Shown: positions 7,821 through 17,855 of the stretch, in pieces | Layout of the letters: each line of letters starts with the position of its first letter | Position numbering within the stretch: the stretch's first letter is position 1 | Assembly (NCBI GenBank): GCA_017848795.1 | Contig: JAFIHG010000048.1 | Span: 1-44,888, forward strand | Direction of reading: 5' to 3' | DNA: 44,888 bases | Origin: Candidatus Nanopelagicales bacterium | GTDB taxonomy: Bacteria > Actinomycetota > Actinomycetes > S36-B12 > CAIYMF01 | Translations under genes and position numbers: made by a program | The notes under the pieces: generated by a model | What the model saw: only the letters and a program-made list of their open reading frames with translations | The model's database searches: none | Told to the model about the DNA's origin: nothing

Positions 7821-8477
7821 TCAGGCGCTGCGCAGCACGACTGACAGCCGTGAGGTGGCGGCGGCTCCGGCGATCGCGGCCGCCGCGTCGGTGCTGGTGG
7901 CGAGCACGACGAGCGAGCCGTCCTCGGTACCGGCCGGGGCGAGCGGACCGGCGTCGGCGGTGGGGGAGCCGGCGAGCAGGACCCGTACCGCGGTCGCGAC
8001 GGTACGGGCGCTGGTCGTCTCCCCGGCCTCCCCGGGCGAGGCGGCGAGCACATCGACGACGTCACCGGCGCGCAGCAGCGCGGCGGCCCCGCGGTCGGCG
8101 AGGCGTACCGGGGTGGCGACCAGCCCGGCGCCGTACGCCGCGAGGATCGACGGGGCCAAGAACCGTTCGGGCACCAGCGCTTCCCCGGCCGCGACCGGCG
8201 CGGCGAGCGGACGGTCGGGCAGGTTGGCGAGGTCGGTGAGCGCGTTGGGCGGTACCAGGTCGGCAGGCCACGGCACAGTGGCGACATCGCCCGGGGTGAG
8301 CAGCGTCCCGGCCCCCGCCGACCGGGTCGCCACCAGCACCGGCGTCGTCGCCGGCGGCGCGGGCCGCAGCGAGGTCAGGGCGAGCAGTACTGCGAGGCCG
8401 GCGAGCGCCGCCGCGACCGCCCGCCGGTGGCGGCGCAGCAACCGCTGCCAGGCGGGACGCTGACCAGGTACGCGCAC
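7821..8477 (-). CDS. SAF-domain membrane-anchored protein (CpaB/RcpC-like)
   Basis: 218 aa from GTG 8477. A basic N-terminus (about 1-20) precedes one TM segment (about 21-40, AVAAALAGLAVLLALTSL). Next comes an SAF domain with the typical VATRSAGAGTLLTPGDVATV start and a second half, LADRGAAALLRAGDVVDVLA, as in Flp pilus assembly proteins CpaB/RcpC. No other pilus gene is in the window. In many actinobacteria such proteins stand alone, so a pilus role is unproven. The gene starts 88 bp from hairpin array 2. Confidence 0.75.
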   Translation of the reverse strand: MRVPGQRPAWQRLLRRHRRAVAAALAGLAVLLALTSLRPAPPATTPVLVATRSAGAGTLLTPGDVATVPWPADLVPPNALTDLANLPDRPLAAPVAAGEALVPERFLAPSILAAYGAGLVATPVRLADRGAAALLRAGDVVDVLAASPGEAGETTSARTVATAVRVLLAGSPTADAGPLAPAGTEDGSLVVLATSTDAAAAIAGAAATSRLSVVLRSA

Positions 8478-8564
8478 GCTCCGACGCTAGAGCGATCCGC
8501 CGCTCGGATGGGTCGCCCGTCCACAGCCCCGCTTACGCCTCGGGTCGCCTCGGCCTGTACGAGA

Positions 8565-8988
8565 TGGCGGGCGTACGCGGGGTATAGCTCACGCGCACCC
8601 GCCAACAGGGTGCGTCCTCGGGAGTGGCGGGCGTACGCGGTGTATATCCCGCGGTGACCCGCCAACCCGAGCATGCGTCGGGAGTGGCGGGCGTACGCGG
8701 GGTATAGCCGGCGCTCACCCGCCAACCGGAGCAGCACCACGGGCCCTTCGGGCCGCCCTGGAGGGTGGAAAATCCGGCTGCGCTCGCGGCCACCCAGCGT
8801 ACGGCCCGCCTATTTTCGACTCAGGTCTCGGGAGTGGCGGGCGTACGCGGGGTATAGCTCACGCTGACCCGCCGATCTGGTCAGGCTCGCGGGGTGGCGG
8901 GCGTATGCCGGGTAGGGCTCACGCACACCCGCCAACCAGGTGCGCCCCAAGGAATGGCGGGCGTACGCGGTGTATAGCCCACGCGCAC
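8565..8988. repeat. Hairpin repeat array 2, six units, truncating a sigma gene
   Basis: Units of the same family and orientation as array 1 start at 8565, 8625, 8685, 8835, 8895 and 8955. The period is 60 bp except for an extra 90 bp between units 3 and 4, where a 99-bp element (8727-8825) is inserted. The last unit lacks its closing CCCGCCA arm and runs straight into coding sequence of an ECF sigma gene at about 8989. Bases 8478-8564, between the SAF gene start and the first unit, hold nothing I recognise. Confidence 0.92.
8727..8825 (-). repeat. 99-bp interspersed element, copy 1 (inside array 2)
   Basis: The sequence from CGGAGCAGCACC to TTTTCGACTCAGG is the reverse complement, with few differences, of 44440-44538. 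It contains a GGGCCCTTCGGGCC hairpin. It replaces a 20-bp linker of array 2, so it looks like an insertion into an existing array. Confidence 0.88.
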
Positions 8989-9152
8989 AGCGAGGCGCGG
9001 CCCTCGAACTCGGCGTACGAGCGCCACGCTCGCAGGTAGGTCTCCTGCACCAGGTCCTCGGCGTCCTGGACCGAACCCATCATGCGGTAGCAGTGCGCGA
9101 GCAGCTCGCGACGGTACGGGTCGGTCAGCTCGGTGAAGTCTTCGTTTGCCAT
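8919..9152 (-). pseudogene. ECF sigma-70 factor, truncated by repeat array
   Basis: The open frame from ATG 9152 begins with a clear ECF sigma region 2: LTDPYRRELLAHCYRMMGS, then VQDAEDLVQETYLRAWRSY and AEFEGRASL. After Leu, at about base 8989, the frame enters the hairpin array and the remaining 20 or so residues are translated repeat. Region 4 and most of the protein are missing; related factors are roughly 180-330 aa, here 77. Nothing resembling the missing part lies beyond the array. The start has a good AGGAG-like site, and palindrome A sits in the leader. A functional sigma factor is not expected. Confidence 0.88.
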
Positions 9153-9165
9153 GCCTCTCCTTCCG

Positions 9166-9228
9166 GGTTCCGGATGAATGTGGCAGGACTCCGCTCTAAG
9201 TGGAGTCCTGCCACATTCATCCGGAACC
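9166..9228. repeat. Palindrome family A, copy 1 (63 bp, 27-bp perfect arms)
   Basis: Left arm 9166-9192 and right arm 9202-9228 are perfect inverted repeats around a 9-nt loop. The arm contains TCCGGATGAATGTGGCAGGA, shared exactly with the copy at 30662-30718. The tip next to the loop differs (ACTCC here) yet is still fully paired. The element supplies the last residues and stop codon of the VOC gene and lies just upstream of the sigma fragment, where it could also act as a terminator. Confidence 0.93.
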
Positions 9229-9588
9229 GGCGTGCGTGGGGGCGAGCTGGACGAGCTGGACGTAGTTGCCGTCCGGGTCGATCGCGGTCGCGAACAGGGT
9301 GCCGTCGCGGTCCTCGAGCGGGGCGAGCCACGGGGTCGCCGCGGCGCGCATCCGGGCGACAACGCTACGCGCGTCCGCCACCTCGAAGTTCAGGATGACC
9401 CGTCCGGGCTCCGGATTGCGTACGCCGACGTCGGCGCGCGCATCGAGGAACAGATACGTCCCCTCGTACCCCAGGATCCGGTAGCCGTGCTCGCGGGTGT
9501 CGCTGTCCGGTGGCAGCATCCGCAGGTACCACTCGTGCAGCCGCGCCGGGTCCGTGCTCGAGAGCATCACCCCGCCGAACCGGTTCAT
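9217..9588 (-). CDS. VOC family (glyoxalase/bleomycin-resistance fold) protein
   Basis: 123 aa from ATG 9588. Two beta-alpha-beta-beta-beta halves are visible: FGGVMLSSTDPARLHEWYLRML at the start, and RVILNFEVADARSVVARMRA ... GTLFATAIDPDGNYVQLVQL at the end, with the usual DPDGN turn. VOC proteins include isomerases, dioxygenases and resistance proteins; the specific reaction is not evident. The final residues GSG and the TGA stop are read from palindrome A, so the original C-terminus may have been altered. It precedes the truncated sigma gene and is divergent from the WhiB gene. Confidence 0.85.
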   Translation of the reverse strand: MNRFGGVMLSSTDPARLHEWYLRMLPPDSDTREHGYRILGYEGTYLFLDARADVGVRNPEPGRVILNFEVADARSVVARMRAAATPWLAPLEDRDGTLFATAIDPDGNYVQLVQLAPTHAGSG

Positions 9589-9610
9589 GACCGTCCCCTT
9601 CCCGTCACAG

Positions 9611-9674
9611 GTACCGACCGGCGCACCGGCCCGTACTCATCGCGATGAGTACGGGCCACCGACGCGGTCGGTAC
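9611..9674. promoter_or_regulatory. Nested palindrome between VOC and WhiB genes
   Basis: Bases 9628-9657 are a perfect loopless 30-bp palindrome with centre CATCGCGATG. Outside 7-bp unpaired stretches, GTACCGACCG (9611-9620) pairs with CGGTCGGTAC (9665-9674). It occupies nearly the whole divergent promoter region, 22 bp from each coding start, so it could be an operator for both genes or another inserted palindrome. Confidence 0.7.
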
Positions 9675-9695
9675 TCGTGGCGGAAGGAGCACGAC

Positions 9696-10007
9696 GTGAC
9701 AGCGGTACGCGAGGTGGGCACCACGCCCTGCCAGGAGAACGACGCGGACCTGTGGTTCGACCCGGCGCCCGGCGCGATTGCGCAGGCCCGCCGGCTGTGC
9801 ACGCGGTGCCTGGCGCAGGGGGAGTGCCTGCGCGCGGCGATCGCGCGCGGTGAGCCGTGGGGAGTGTGGGGCGGGGAGCTGTTCGCCGACGGCCGGCCGG
9901 TGGGCGTACGCCGCTATCCGGGCCGGCCGCGCAAGGACCGCGACGCGATCGAGGCGGAGCAGGCGGCCGCGCTCGCCGCGCGGCTGGCTCGCCTCGGCGC
10001 CGCCTGA
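9696..10007 (+). CDS. WhiB family iron-sulfur transcription factor
   Basis: 103 aa from GTG 9696, chosen because GGAAGGAG lies 6 nt upstream. WhiB proteins bind a 4Fe-4S cluster and work with sigma-A. Four cysteines C12, C35, C38 and C44 (C-x22-C-x2-C-x5-C) and the GVWGG turn (56-60) are present. The basic tail has GRPRK (about 76-80), reminiscent of the AT-hook of WhiB7. It lacks an obvious partner gene. A large palindrome occupies its promoter. The exact subclass is uncertain; WhiB7-like antibiotic-response function is only suggested by the tail. Confidence 0.88.
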   Translation: MTAVREVGTTPCQENDADLWFDPAPGAIAQARRLCTRCLAQGECLRAAIARGEPWGVWGGELFADGRPVGVRRYPGRPRKDRDAIEAEQAAALAARLARLGAA

Positions 10008-10009
10008 GA

Positions 10010-10150
10010 GCCGGCGCCGCCGCAAGCGCGACGCCACCGGAAGCCGCCGCCGGAAGCGCGAGGCCGCCGGAAAGCCGGCGCCGCCTGAAAGCCGGCGCCG
10101 CTGAAAGCCGGCGCGGCCGGAAAGCCGGCGCCGCCGGGAGCCGCCGCGTA
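10010..10150. repeat. GC-rich short tandem repeat
   Basis: About eight imperfect copies of a 15-19 bp unit close to GGAAAGCCGGCGCCGCC follow the WhiB stop. Each contains GCCGGCGCC-type self-complementary sequence. It fills the gap between whiB and the convergent VanZ-like gene and may act as a bidirectional transcription barrier, or simply be replication slippage. Confidence 0.75.
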
Positions 10151-10170
10151 CTCTGGGAGCGCGGCGGCCG

Positions 10171-10584
10171 TCAGCGGGGCGGGCGGGTGAGCCGGGCGAG
10201 AACCGCGACGAGCAGCACGCCGACGGCGGTGCCGAGGGTGTTCATCGCGACGTCCTGCAGGCTCGGGTAGCGGGTGGGCAGGAACGAGTACTGAGTCAGC
10301 TCGATCATGCACGAGGCGAACGCGCCGAGCAGCACCGCGACCCACCAGCGGCGTACCCAGAGCCAGGCCAGGATCCCGAAGGGGATGAACATCAGTACGT
10401 TCCCGCCGGCCTCGGCGATCGCGAACGCGTGCGGCACCCCGTGCCGGGTCAGCCAGTCGATCGACCGGCCGATGAAGGTGTCCGGTCCCCAGCCCTGCGG
10501 GTTCGGCGTGAGCGTGACGTACGCGACGAGCGCGAGGTAGCCGGCGGTGAGCACGAGCAGCCACCCACGCCGCCCGCTGGTCAC
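10171..10584 (-). CDS. VanZ-like family membrane protein
   Basis: 137 aa from GTG 10584. Four hydrophobic segments: LLVLTAGYLALVAYVTL, NVLMFIPFGILAWLWV, WVAVLLGAFASCMIELTQY and NTLGTAVGVLLVAVLA. The family marks are TLTPNP after TM1, GNVLMFIPFG, the conserved SCMIELTQY and the DVAMNTLGTAVG segment. VanZ-like proteins are linked to cell-envelope and glycopeptide or lipopeptide tolerance, but most chromosomal members have unknown roles. It lies alone between the whiB repeat and ppc. Confidence 0.88.
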   Translation of the reverse strand: MTSGRRGWLLVLTAGYLALVAYVTLTPNPQGWGPDTFIGRSIDWLTRHGVPHAFAIAEAGGNVLMFIPFGILAWLWVRRWWVAVLLGAFASCMIELTQYSFLPTRYPSLQDVAMNTLGTAVGVLLVAVLARLTRPPR

Positions 10585-10675
10585 TGGCCCGAGGGTACCG
10601 GCGGCCCTGATCGGCGCTCGCCCCGCGCCACCCCGGCCGCGCGGCCAGCGGCACGGCGTACGTGCTCCCGGGCCG

Positions 10676-13437
10676 TCAGCCGGTGTTGCGCAGGCCGGTG
10701 GCGATGCCGTTCACCGTCAGCAGCAGCGCGCGGCGCAGCAGCGGGTCGACGGCGTCGACAGCGTCACCGGCGTCACCGGAGTCACCGGCCTCACCGCGCG
10801 TGCGCGCGGCGCGTACCCGGGACAGCAGCTGCACCTGCAACAGCTGCAACGGCAGCAGGTAGGTGTCGCGGACCGCGAGGGTGCGGGCGAGCGAGGGCTG
10901 GTCGCCGAGCAGGTCGGACGAGCCGGTGACCCAGCGGACCTCGGCGACGGTACGCGCGTGCTCGGCCACCACGAAGTCGAAGACCGGCGCGAGGTCGGGC
11001 GGCACGAGCGCCGTGACGTACTCGCGGGCGACGGTCAGGTCGGTCTTGGCGAGGGTCATCTCCACGTTGGAGATGAAGTTGGCGAAGAAGTGCCACTCCC
11101 GGTACATGGTGCGCAGCACCTCGCCGTGCCCGGCGGCGCGCGCGGCCGCCAGCCCCGACCCGACGCCGTACCAGCCGGGCACGATCTGGCGGGACTGCGT
11201 CCAGCCGAACACCCACGGGATGGCGCGCAGCGACTCGATCGCGGCCGGGCCGGCGCCGCCGGTGGAACGCCGCGCCGGGCGCGAGCCGAGGTGCAGGTCG
11301 GCCAGCTCCTCGACGGGGGTGGAGGCCGCGAAGTACGCCGGCAGGTCGGGATGGTCGATCAGCTCGCGGTACGCCCGGTGCGACTGCGCGGACACCAGCG
11401 CCATGACCGCGTCCCACGTCCCGAGCTGGGCCGGGTCGGCGCGCGGGCCCTGGTGCAGCACCGTCGCCTCGAGGGTCGCGGCGAGCAGCAGCGCGAGGTT
11501 CTCGCGCGCCAGCAGCGGCAGCAGGTACTTGTCGCTGATCACCTCGCCCTGCTCGGTCACCTTGATCTCGCCGTCGAGCACCCCCCAGGGCTGGGAGAGC
11601 ACCGCGTCGTACGTCGGCCCGCCGCCGCGCCCGACGGTGCCGCCGCGGCCGTGGAAGAGCCGCAGCCGTACGCCGTGCTGGCGCGCCACGTCCCGCAACC
11701 GGCGCTGCGCGAGGTGGATCTCCCACTGCGAGGTCGTGATGCCAGCGTCCTTGCAGGAGTCGGAGTAGCCGAGCATGACCTCCTGCACGTCGCCGCGCAG
11801 CGCTACGAGCTCGCGGTACGCCGGTACGTCGAGCAGCCCGGCCAGCAGGTCCCCGGCGGCGCGCAGCTCGTCGACGGTCTCGAGCAGCGGTACGAACCCG
11901 ATCCGCGCCACCCCGCCGACCAGGTCGAGCAGCCCCGCCTCGCGCGCCAGCACGACCGCGGCGAGCACGTCGTCGACGCCCTTGGTCATCGAGATCACGT
12001 AGCTCTCGCACGCCTGCGCGCCGTGCCGGTCCAGCAGCTCGCGGATCGCCACGAACGTGCGGTACGTGGTCAGCGCGGGGCCGTCCAGCGGCGGCGGCGT
12101 GGCCGCGAGCGGCCGGCGCGCGGTGAGCTCCTTGGCGAGCAGCCGGGTGCGGTGCTCGCGCGGCAGGTCGGCGTACCGCCAGCCCTGCTCACCCAGCCGG
12201 TCGACGAGCGCGCCGACCGCGACGTGGTGGGCCTCGGCGTGCTCGCGCACGTCGAGGGTCGCCATCGACAGCCCGAGCGCGGCGACGGTGCGGATCGTCC
12301 GGGTGACGATCCCGCGGGCCGCGAGCTCACCGCGGTTGGCGAGCAGCGAGTCGCGTACCAGCAGCAGCTCGCCGAGCAGCTCGGCGGTGTCGACGTAGTC
12401 GTGGCCGGGCCGGTGCGGGCCGCCGTGGGTGGCGCGGTCGCGGGTGGCGAGCAGCTTGTGGCGGATGCAGGTGAGCTTGAGCCGGTACGGCTCCTCGGCG
12501 TTGATGCGCCGGAAGCGCGGGTCCAGCCCCTGCAGGGTGGCGAGGTCGGCGTCCAGGGAGGCCTGCAGCTCGGGGGTGACCTGGGCGATCCGCTCGCTGA
12601 TCGACAGCTCGCCGGTGAGCCGGTCCAGCACCGGCAGCAGTGCGCGTACGCCCTGGATCCGCAGCAGGTCGCTGACCCGGCCGGTGACCTCGGGGGTGAC
12701 GTACGGGTTGCCGTCCCGGTCGCCGCCGATCCACGAGCCGAACGAGAGCGGCTGCGCGTCGGGGGCCAGCTCCACCCCGACCGTGCGCAGTGCGGCGGCG
12801 GCGCGGTCCAGGACGTCGGGCAGCGGGCCGTGCAGTACTGCGCCCCGCGCGCCTCGTCCATCACCTCCGGGCGCTCCAGGCGCAGCTCGTCGGTCTGCCA
12901 CAGCAGCTCGACGAGCTCGGCCGCGCGGGCCTCGGTGGCCGGGTCGTCCAGGGCGTGCGCCTCGGGCGAGGCGTCGATCGCGTCGGCCAGGCCCCGCAGC
13001 TTGAGCAGCACCGAGCGGCGGGCCGCCTCGGTGGGGTGGGCGGTGAACACCGGCCGGGCCCCGATCCGCCCGACCGCGGCGCTGACCTCGGCCAGGTCGG
13101 TACGCCCCTGCGCGAGCGCCTCGGCGATGCGCGCTGCGGAGCGGGCCAGCGGGTCGTGCGGGGCGGCGCGCAGGTCACGGCCGCGGTGCACCTGCTCGGC
13201 GACGTTGGCCAGGTGGAAGTACGCCGAGAACGCCCGGGCGAGCTGGATCGCGGTCGGCAGGTCGGCCTGCGAGAGCAGCGCCACGGTGCGCTGCAGGTCG
13301 GTGCGCGCGGTACGGCGTACCTGCTCCACCTGCGCCAGCAGCCCCTCGCCCTCCTGCCGTACCAGGGTCTGGCCGAGCAGCTCGCCGAGCCGGCGGATGT
13401 CGGCGCGCAGCGGCGCGTCGTCAGCGGGCGAGGACAC
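10676..13437 (-). pseudogene. ppc: Phosphoenolpyruvate carboxylase with an apparent frameshift
   Basis: The enzyme carboxylates PEP to oxaloacetate (anaplerosis). Two overlapping frames cover a full-length enzyme of about 920 codons. Frame 1 starts at 13437 and holds the N-terminus and the catalytic-His motif VFTAHPTEA. At about 12828-12845, just after [11 protein letters not shown], homology moves to the second frame, which carries [33 protein letters not shown] and the proper C-terminal [11 protein letters not shown]. The total, 2762 bp, is one base short of a whole number of codons plus one, which fits loss of a single base beside a GGGG run. Everything else is intact, so a sequencing error is as likely as a true pseudogene. 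Confidence 0.85.
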
Positions 13438-13502
13438 GGGAGTCGACCCTACCGACCGGCCCCGGCGTGCTCCGCGTTGATCATGACGTCGTACGCCCTA
13501 CT

Positions 13503-13569
13503 CCCCGTTGATCATGACGTCGTGGGTCGCTAACCGCGTTTCGGACCCACGACGTCATGATCAACGGGG
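13503..13569. repeat. Palindrome family B (67 bp, 26-bp perfect arms)
   Basis: Arms 13503-13528 and 13544-13569 are perfectly complementary around a 15-nt loop; the arm contains CGTTGATCATGACGTCGT. A half copy of the same 18-mer lies at 13474-13491 without a partner arm. The element fills the gap between ppc and the membrane protein gene, both on the minus strand, and could terminate the upstream transcript. Confidence 0.92.
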
Positions 13570-13590
13570 CGGCACGGGGGCGGCGGGCGG

Positions 13591-14385
13591 TCAGAGGTCG
13601 ACGACGGCCGGGGCGGCCACGGACCGGCGGGCCCGGACCAGCAGCCGGGCGACGACGTCGACGGCGACGAGCGCCACCAGACCCAGGGTGAAGGCGAGCA
13701 GCCCGCCGAGCGGGATCAGCGCGTACGACACGACGGTCACGAACGTCGCCGTACCGGGGATGGAGCGCAGCGTGCCGCGCAGCAGCACGGCCGCCGCCTG
13801 CGGGCCGTAGCCGTGGTGGGTCGCGGGCGCGACGACGGTGAGCACGACCGGCGCCCCGGCCAGTACGCCCGCCAGGCCGGCGCCGAGCAGCGGGGCGAGC
13901 GTGGTGAGGGTGAACACCAGCACGCCCGCGGTGAGCGCGCGCACCGGCAGGTCCCAGCGCGCCGGTCGCGGTACGCGTACCGCGGCGGCGGGGGCGGGCC
14001 AGGTCGCGAGCGCCACGACGACGGCGGCCACGACCACCACCAGGCGCAGCCACGTCGCCGCGACGAGTGAGAGCAGCAGCGGGCCCGCCACCGCGGCGAC
14101 GAGCGCCACCGGAAGGGTGCGCCAGGCCGCACCGAGCCGCGCGGCGAGCCGGCCGTACGTGACGCAGAACAGCACGACCGACAGCAGCCCGGCGACGGTG
14201 CCCTGCGCGGCCGTCGTCGCCACCTGCGAGCCTTCGGTCAGCAGCAGCACGACCAGGAAGGGCCCGGCCTTCAGCGGCAGCCCGACGACCCGCCCCCCGA
14301 TGCGGTGGCCGAACCGCTGCTGCACCAGCCCGGCGAGCAGCACGACCGCCGGGGTCAGCGCGATGCGCAGCAGGTAGACGGTCAC
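13591..14385 (-). CDS. Polytopic membrane protein of unknown function
   Basis: 264 aa from GTG 14385. About seven to eight hydrophobic segments are spread through the protein, starting with VYLLRIALTPAVVLLAGLV. A Gly-rich IGGRVVGLPLKAGPFLVVLLL stretch near residues 28-48 is the most distinctive part; a basic loop (VRVPRPARWDLPVRAL) lies mid-protein. I do not recognise a specific family, and a transporter role is only possible. It sits alone between ppc and lsr2, transcribed away from lsr2. Confidence 0.75.
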   Translation of the reverse strand: MTVYLLRIALTPAVVLLAGLVQQRFGHRIGGRVVGLPLKAGPFLVVLLLTEGSQVATTAAQGTVAGLLSVVLFCVTYGRLAARLGAAWRTLPVALVAAVAGPLLLSLVAATWLRLVVVVAAVVVALATWPAPAAAVRVPRPARWDLPVRALTAGVLVFTLTTLAPLLGAGLAGVLAGAPVVLTVVAPATHHGYGPQAAAVLLRGTLRSIPGTATFVTVVSYALIPLGGLLAFTLGLVALVAVDVVARLLVRARRSVAAPAVVDL

Positions 14386-14615
14386 GGCGTAGATCTTCCC
14401 ACCCGCCGGCGGCTGGCTTGTCGCCTCGCGAAACGCGTTATCCCGTTACGCCCATTACGTGCTTGGGGCGGTGCATTTTGCGAGGGCGAGAGAGGGAGAC
14501 GGCAATTGCGCGGTGGCGGTTTGCGTACATTGTGCGCGGCGTGCCATTGTTGGCGCGGCCGGTATTCCGCCCCCGGATGTTTCCGATTTTCTCGTCCACC
14601 GAACAGGAGCACGTG

Positions 14616-14945
14616 ATGGCGCAAAAGGTGCAGGTCGTACTCGTCGACGACATCGACGGGAGTCCGGGCGACCAGACCGTGACGTTCTCCTATGCCGGGG
14701 TGTCGTACGAGATCGACCTTTCCGACGCGAATGCCGACAAGTTCGCCGACGCGTTGGCGCCGTACCTCGCGAATGCCCGCAAGGTGGGCGGTTCACGACG
14801 CGGCCGGCGGCGTGGTGCGGCTGCGCGTACCGGCGGCCCCTCGGCGAGCGACGTACGGGAGTGGGCGCGCAAGGAGGGCCTCGAGGTCAGCGAGCGCGGC
14901 CGGATCCCTGCGGACGTGCTCGAGCGGTACGAGGCCGCCCACTGA
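14616..14945 (+). CDS. lsr2: Lsr2 nucleoid-associated protein
   Basis: 109 aa from ATG 14616, preferred over GTG 14613 because AGGAG lies 6 nt upstream. Lsr2 is the actinobacterial H-NS analogue that bridges and silences AT-rich DNA. The N-terminal dimerisation domain begins MAQKVQVVLVDDIDGS and contains TVTFSYAGVSYEIDLS; a basic linker with RRGRRRG follows; the C-terminal DNA-binding domain has ASDVREWARKEGLEVSERGR and ends VLERYEAAH. The expected RGR hook is SERGRIP. The 230-bp upstream region is clearly less GC-rich than its surroundings, consistent with self-binding. It lies 190 bp upstream of clpC. Confidence 0.96.
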   Translation: MAQKVQVVLVDDIDGSPGDQTVTFSYAGVSYEIDLSDANADKFADALAPYLANARKVGGSRRGRRRGAAARTGGPSASDVREWARKEGLEVSERGRIPADVLERYEAAH

Positions 14946-15135
14946 GCGACGCGCCGCGACCTCACCGCCCACCGGACGGTACGGTCCGGATCTGCCGCGG
15001 CGTGTTCACTCTGGGCGATGGCGCGGGCGGGCGGGAACACCGCCCGGCGTAGTCACGTTGCGCTCACCAAGAACCCGTGTGCGTGGCTGGCTAGCATGGA
15101 AGAGCAGCGTCGCCGCGGGGTGAGGAGAAGCGCAC

Positions 15136-17637
<2,502 letters not shown>

Positions 17638-17643
17638 CGGGCT

Positions 17644-17664
17644 CGCGGTCGGCGCCCGACCGCG
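17644..17664 (+). terminator. Rho-independent-type terminator of clpC
   Basis: CGCGGTCGG / CCGACCGCG form a perfect 9-bp stem with a 3-nt loop, 7 bp after the clpC stop and followed by GATTTC. It has the right position and strength, although the T-tract is short, as is usual in high-GC actinobacteria. Confidence 0.75.
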
Positions 17665-17669
17665 GATTT

Positions 17670-17778
17670 CATGATCGGGAGAACGAAACCGTAGTCGAAC
17701 CGGGGTGATCCACCGGCTGTGCCGCACGCACGGCGGGCGATCGGCCGGGAAGGTTACGCGTTCGTTCTCCCGATCATG
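17670..17778. mobile_element. Palindromic element C, copy 1 (109 bp)
   Basis: It begins CATGATCGGGAGAACGAA and ends with the exact reverse complement, giving 18-bp terminal inverted repeats; the interior continues GTAGTCGAACCGG. A related element of 111 bp with the same termini lies at 18792-18902. It has no coding capacity and resembles a MITE. The next gene starts 78 bp further on. Confidence 0.85.
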
Positions 17779-17855
17779 GTTCCGGGTCGTCCACAGCTCC
17801 GCCAGGTGTTCGCCGATCCACAGCGGAGCGTCCGGTCCGGCCGCCGGCCGGTCCG

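Noticed and set aside
8565-8988. Integron attC-site array
   Set aside because: No integrase, no cassette genes and no attC core sites (GTTRRRY); units are tandem without cassettes.
10547-13480. 977-codon plus-strand frame opposite ppc
   Set aside because: Antisense shadow produced by GC-rich third positions; no family resemblance, whereas the opposite strand is PEP carboxylase.
15014-15030. ClgR-binding site upstream of clpC
   Set aside because: GTTCACTCTGGGCGA differs from the remembered consensus at two or more key positions; not safe to annotate.
15058-15097. clpC promoter from TTGCGC and TAGCAT
   Set aside because: The hexamers are 28 bp apart, too far for a sigma-70-type promoter; no better pair was seen.
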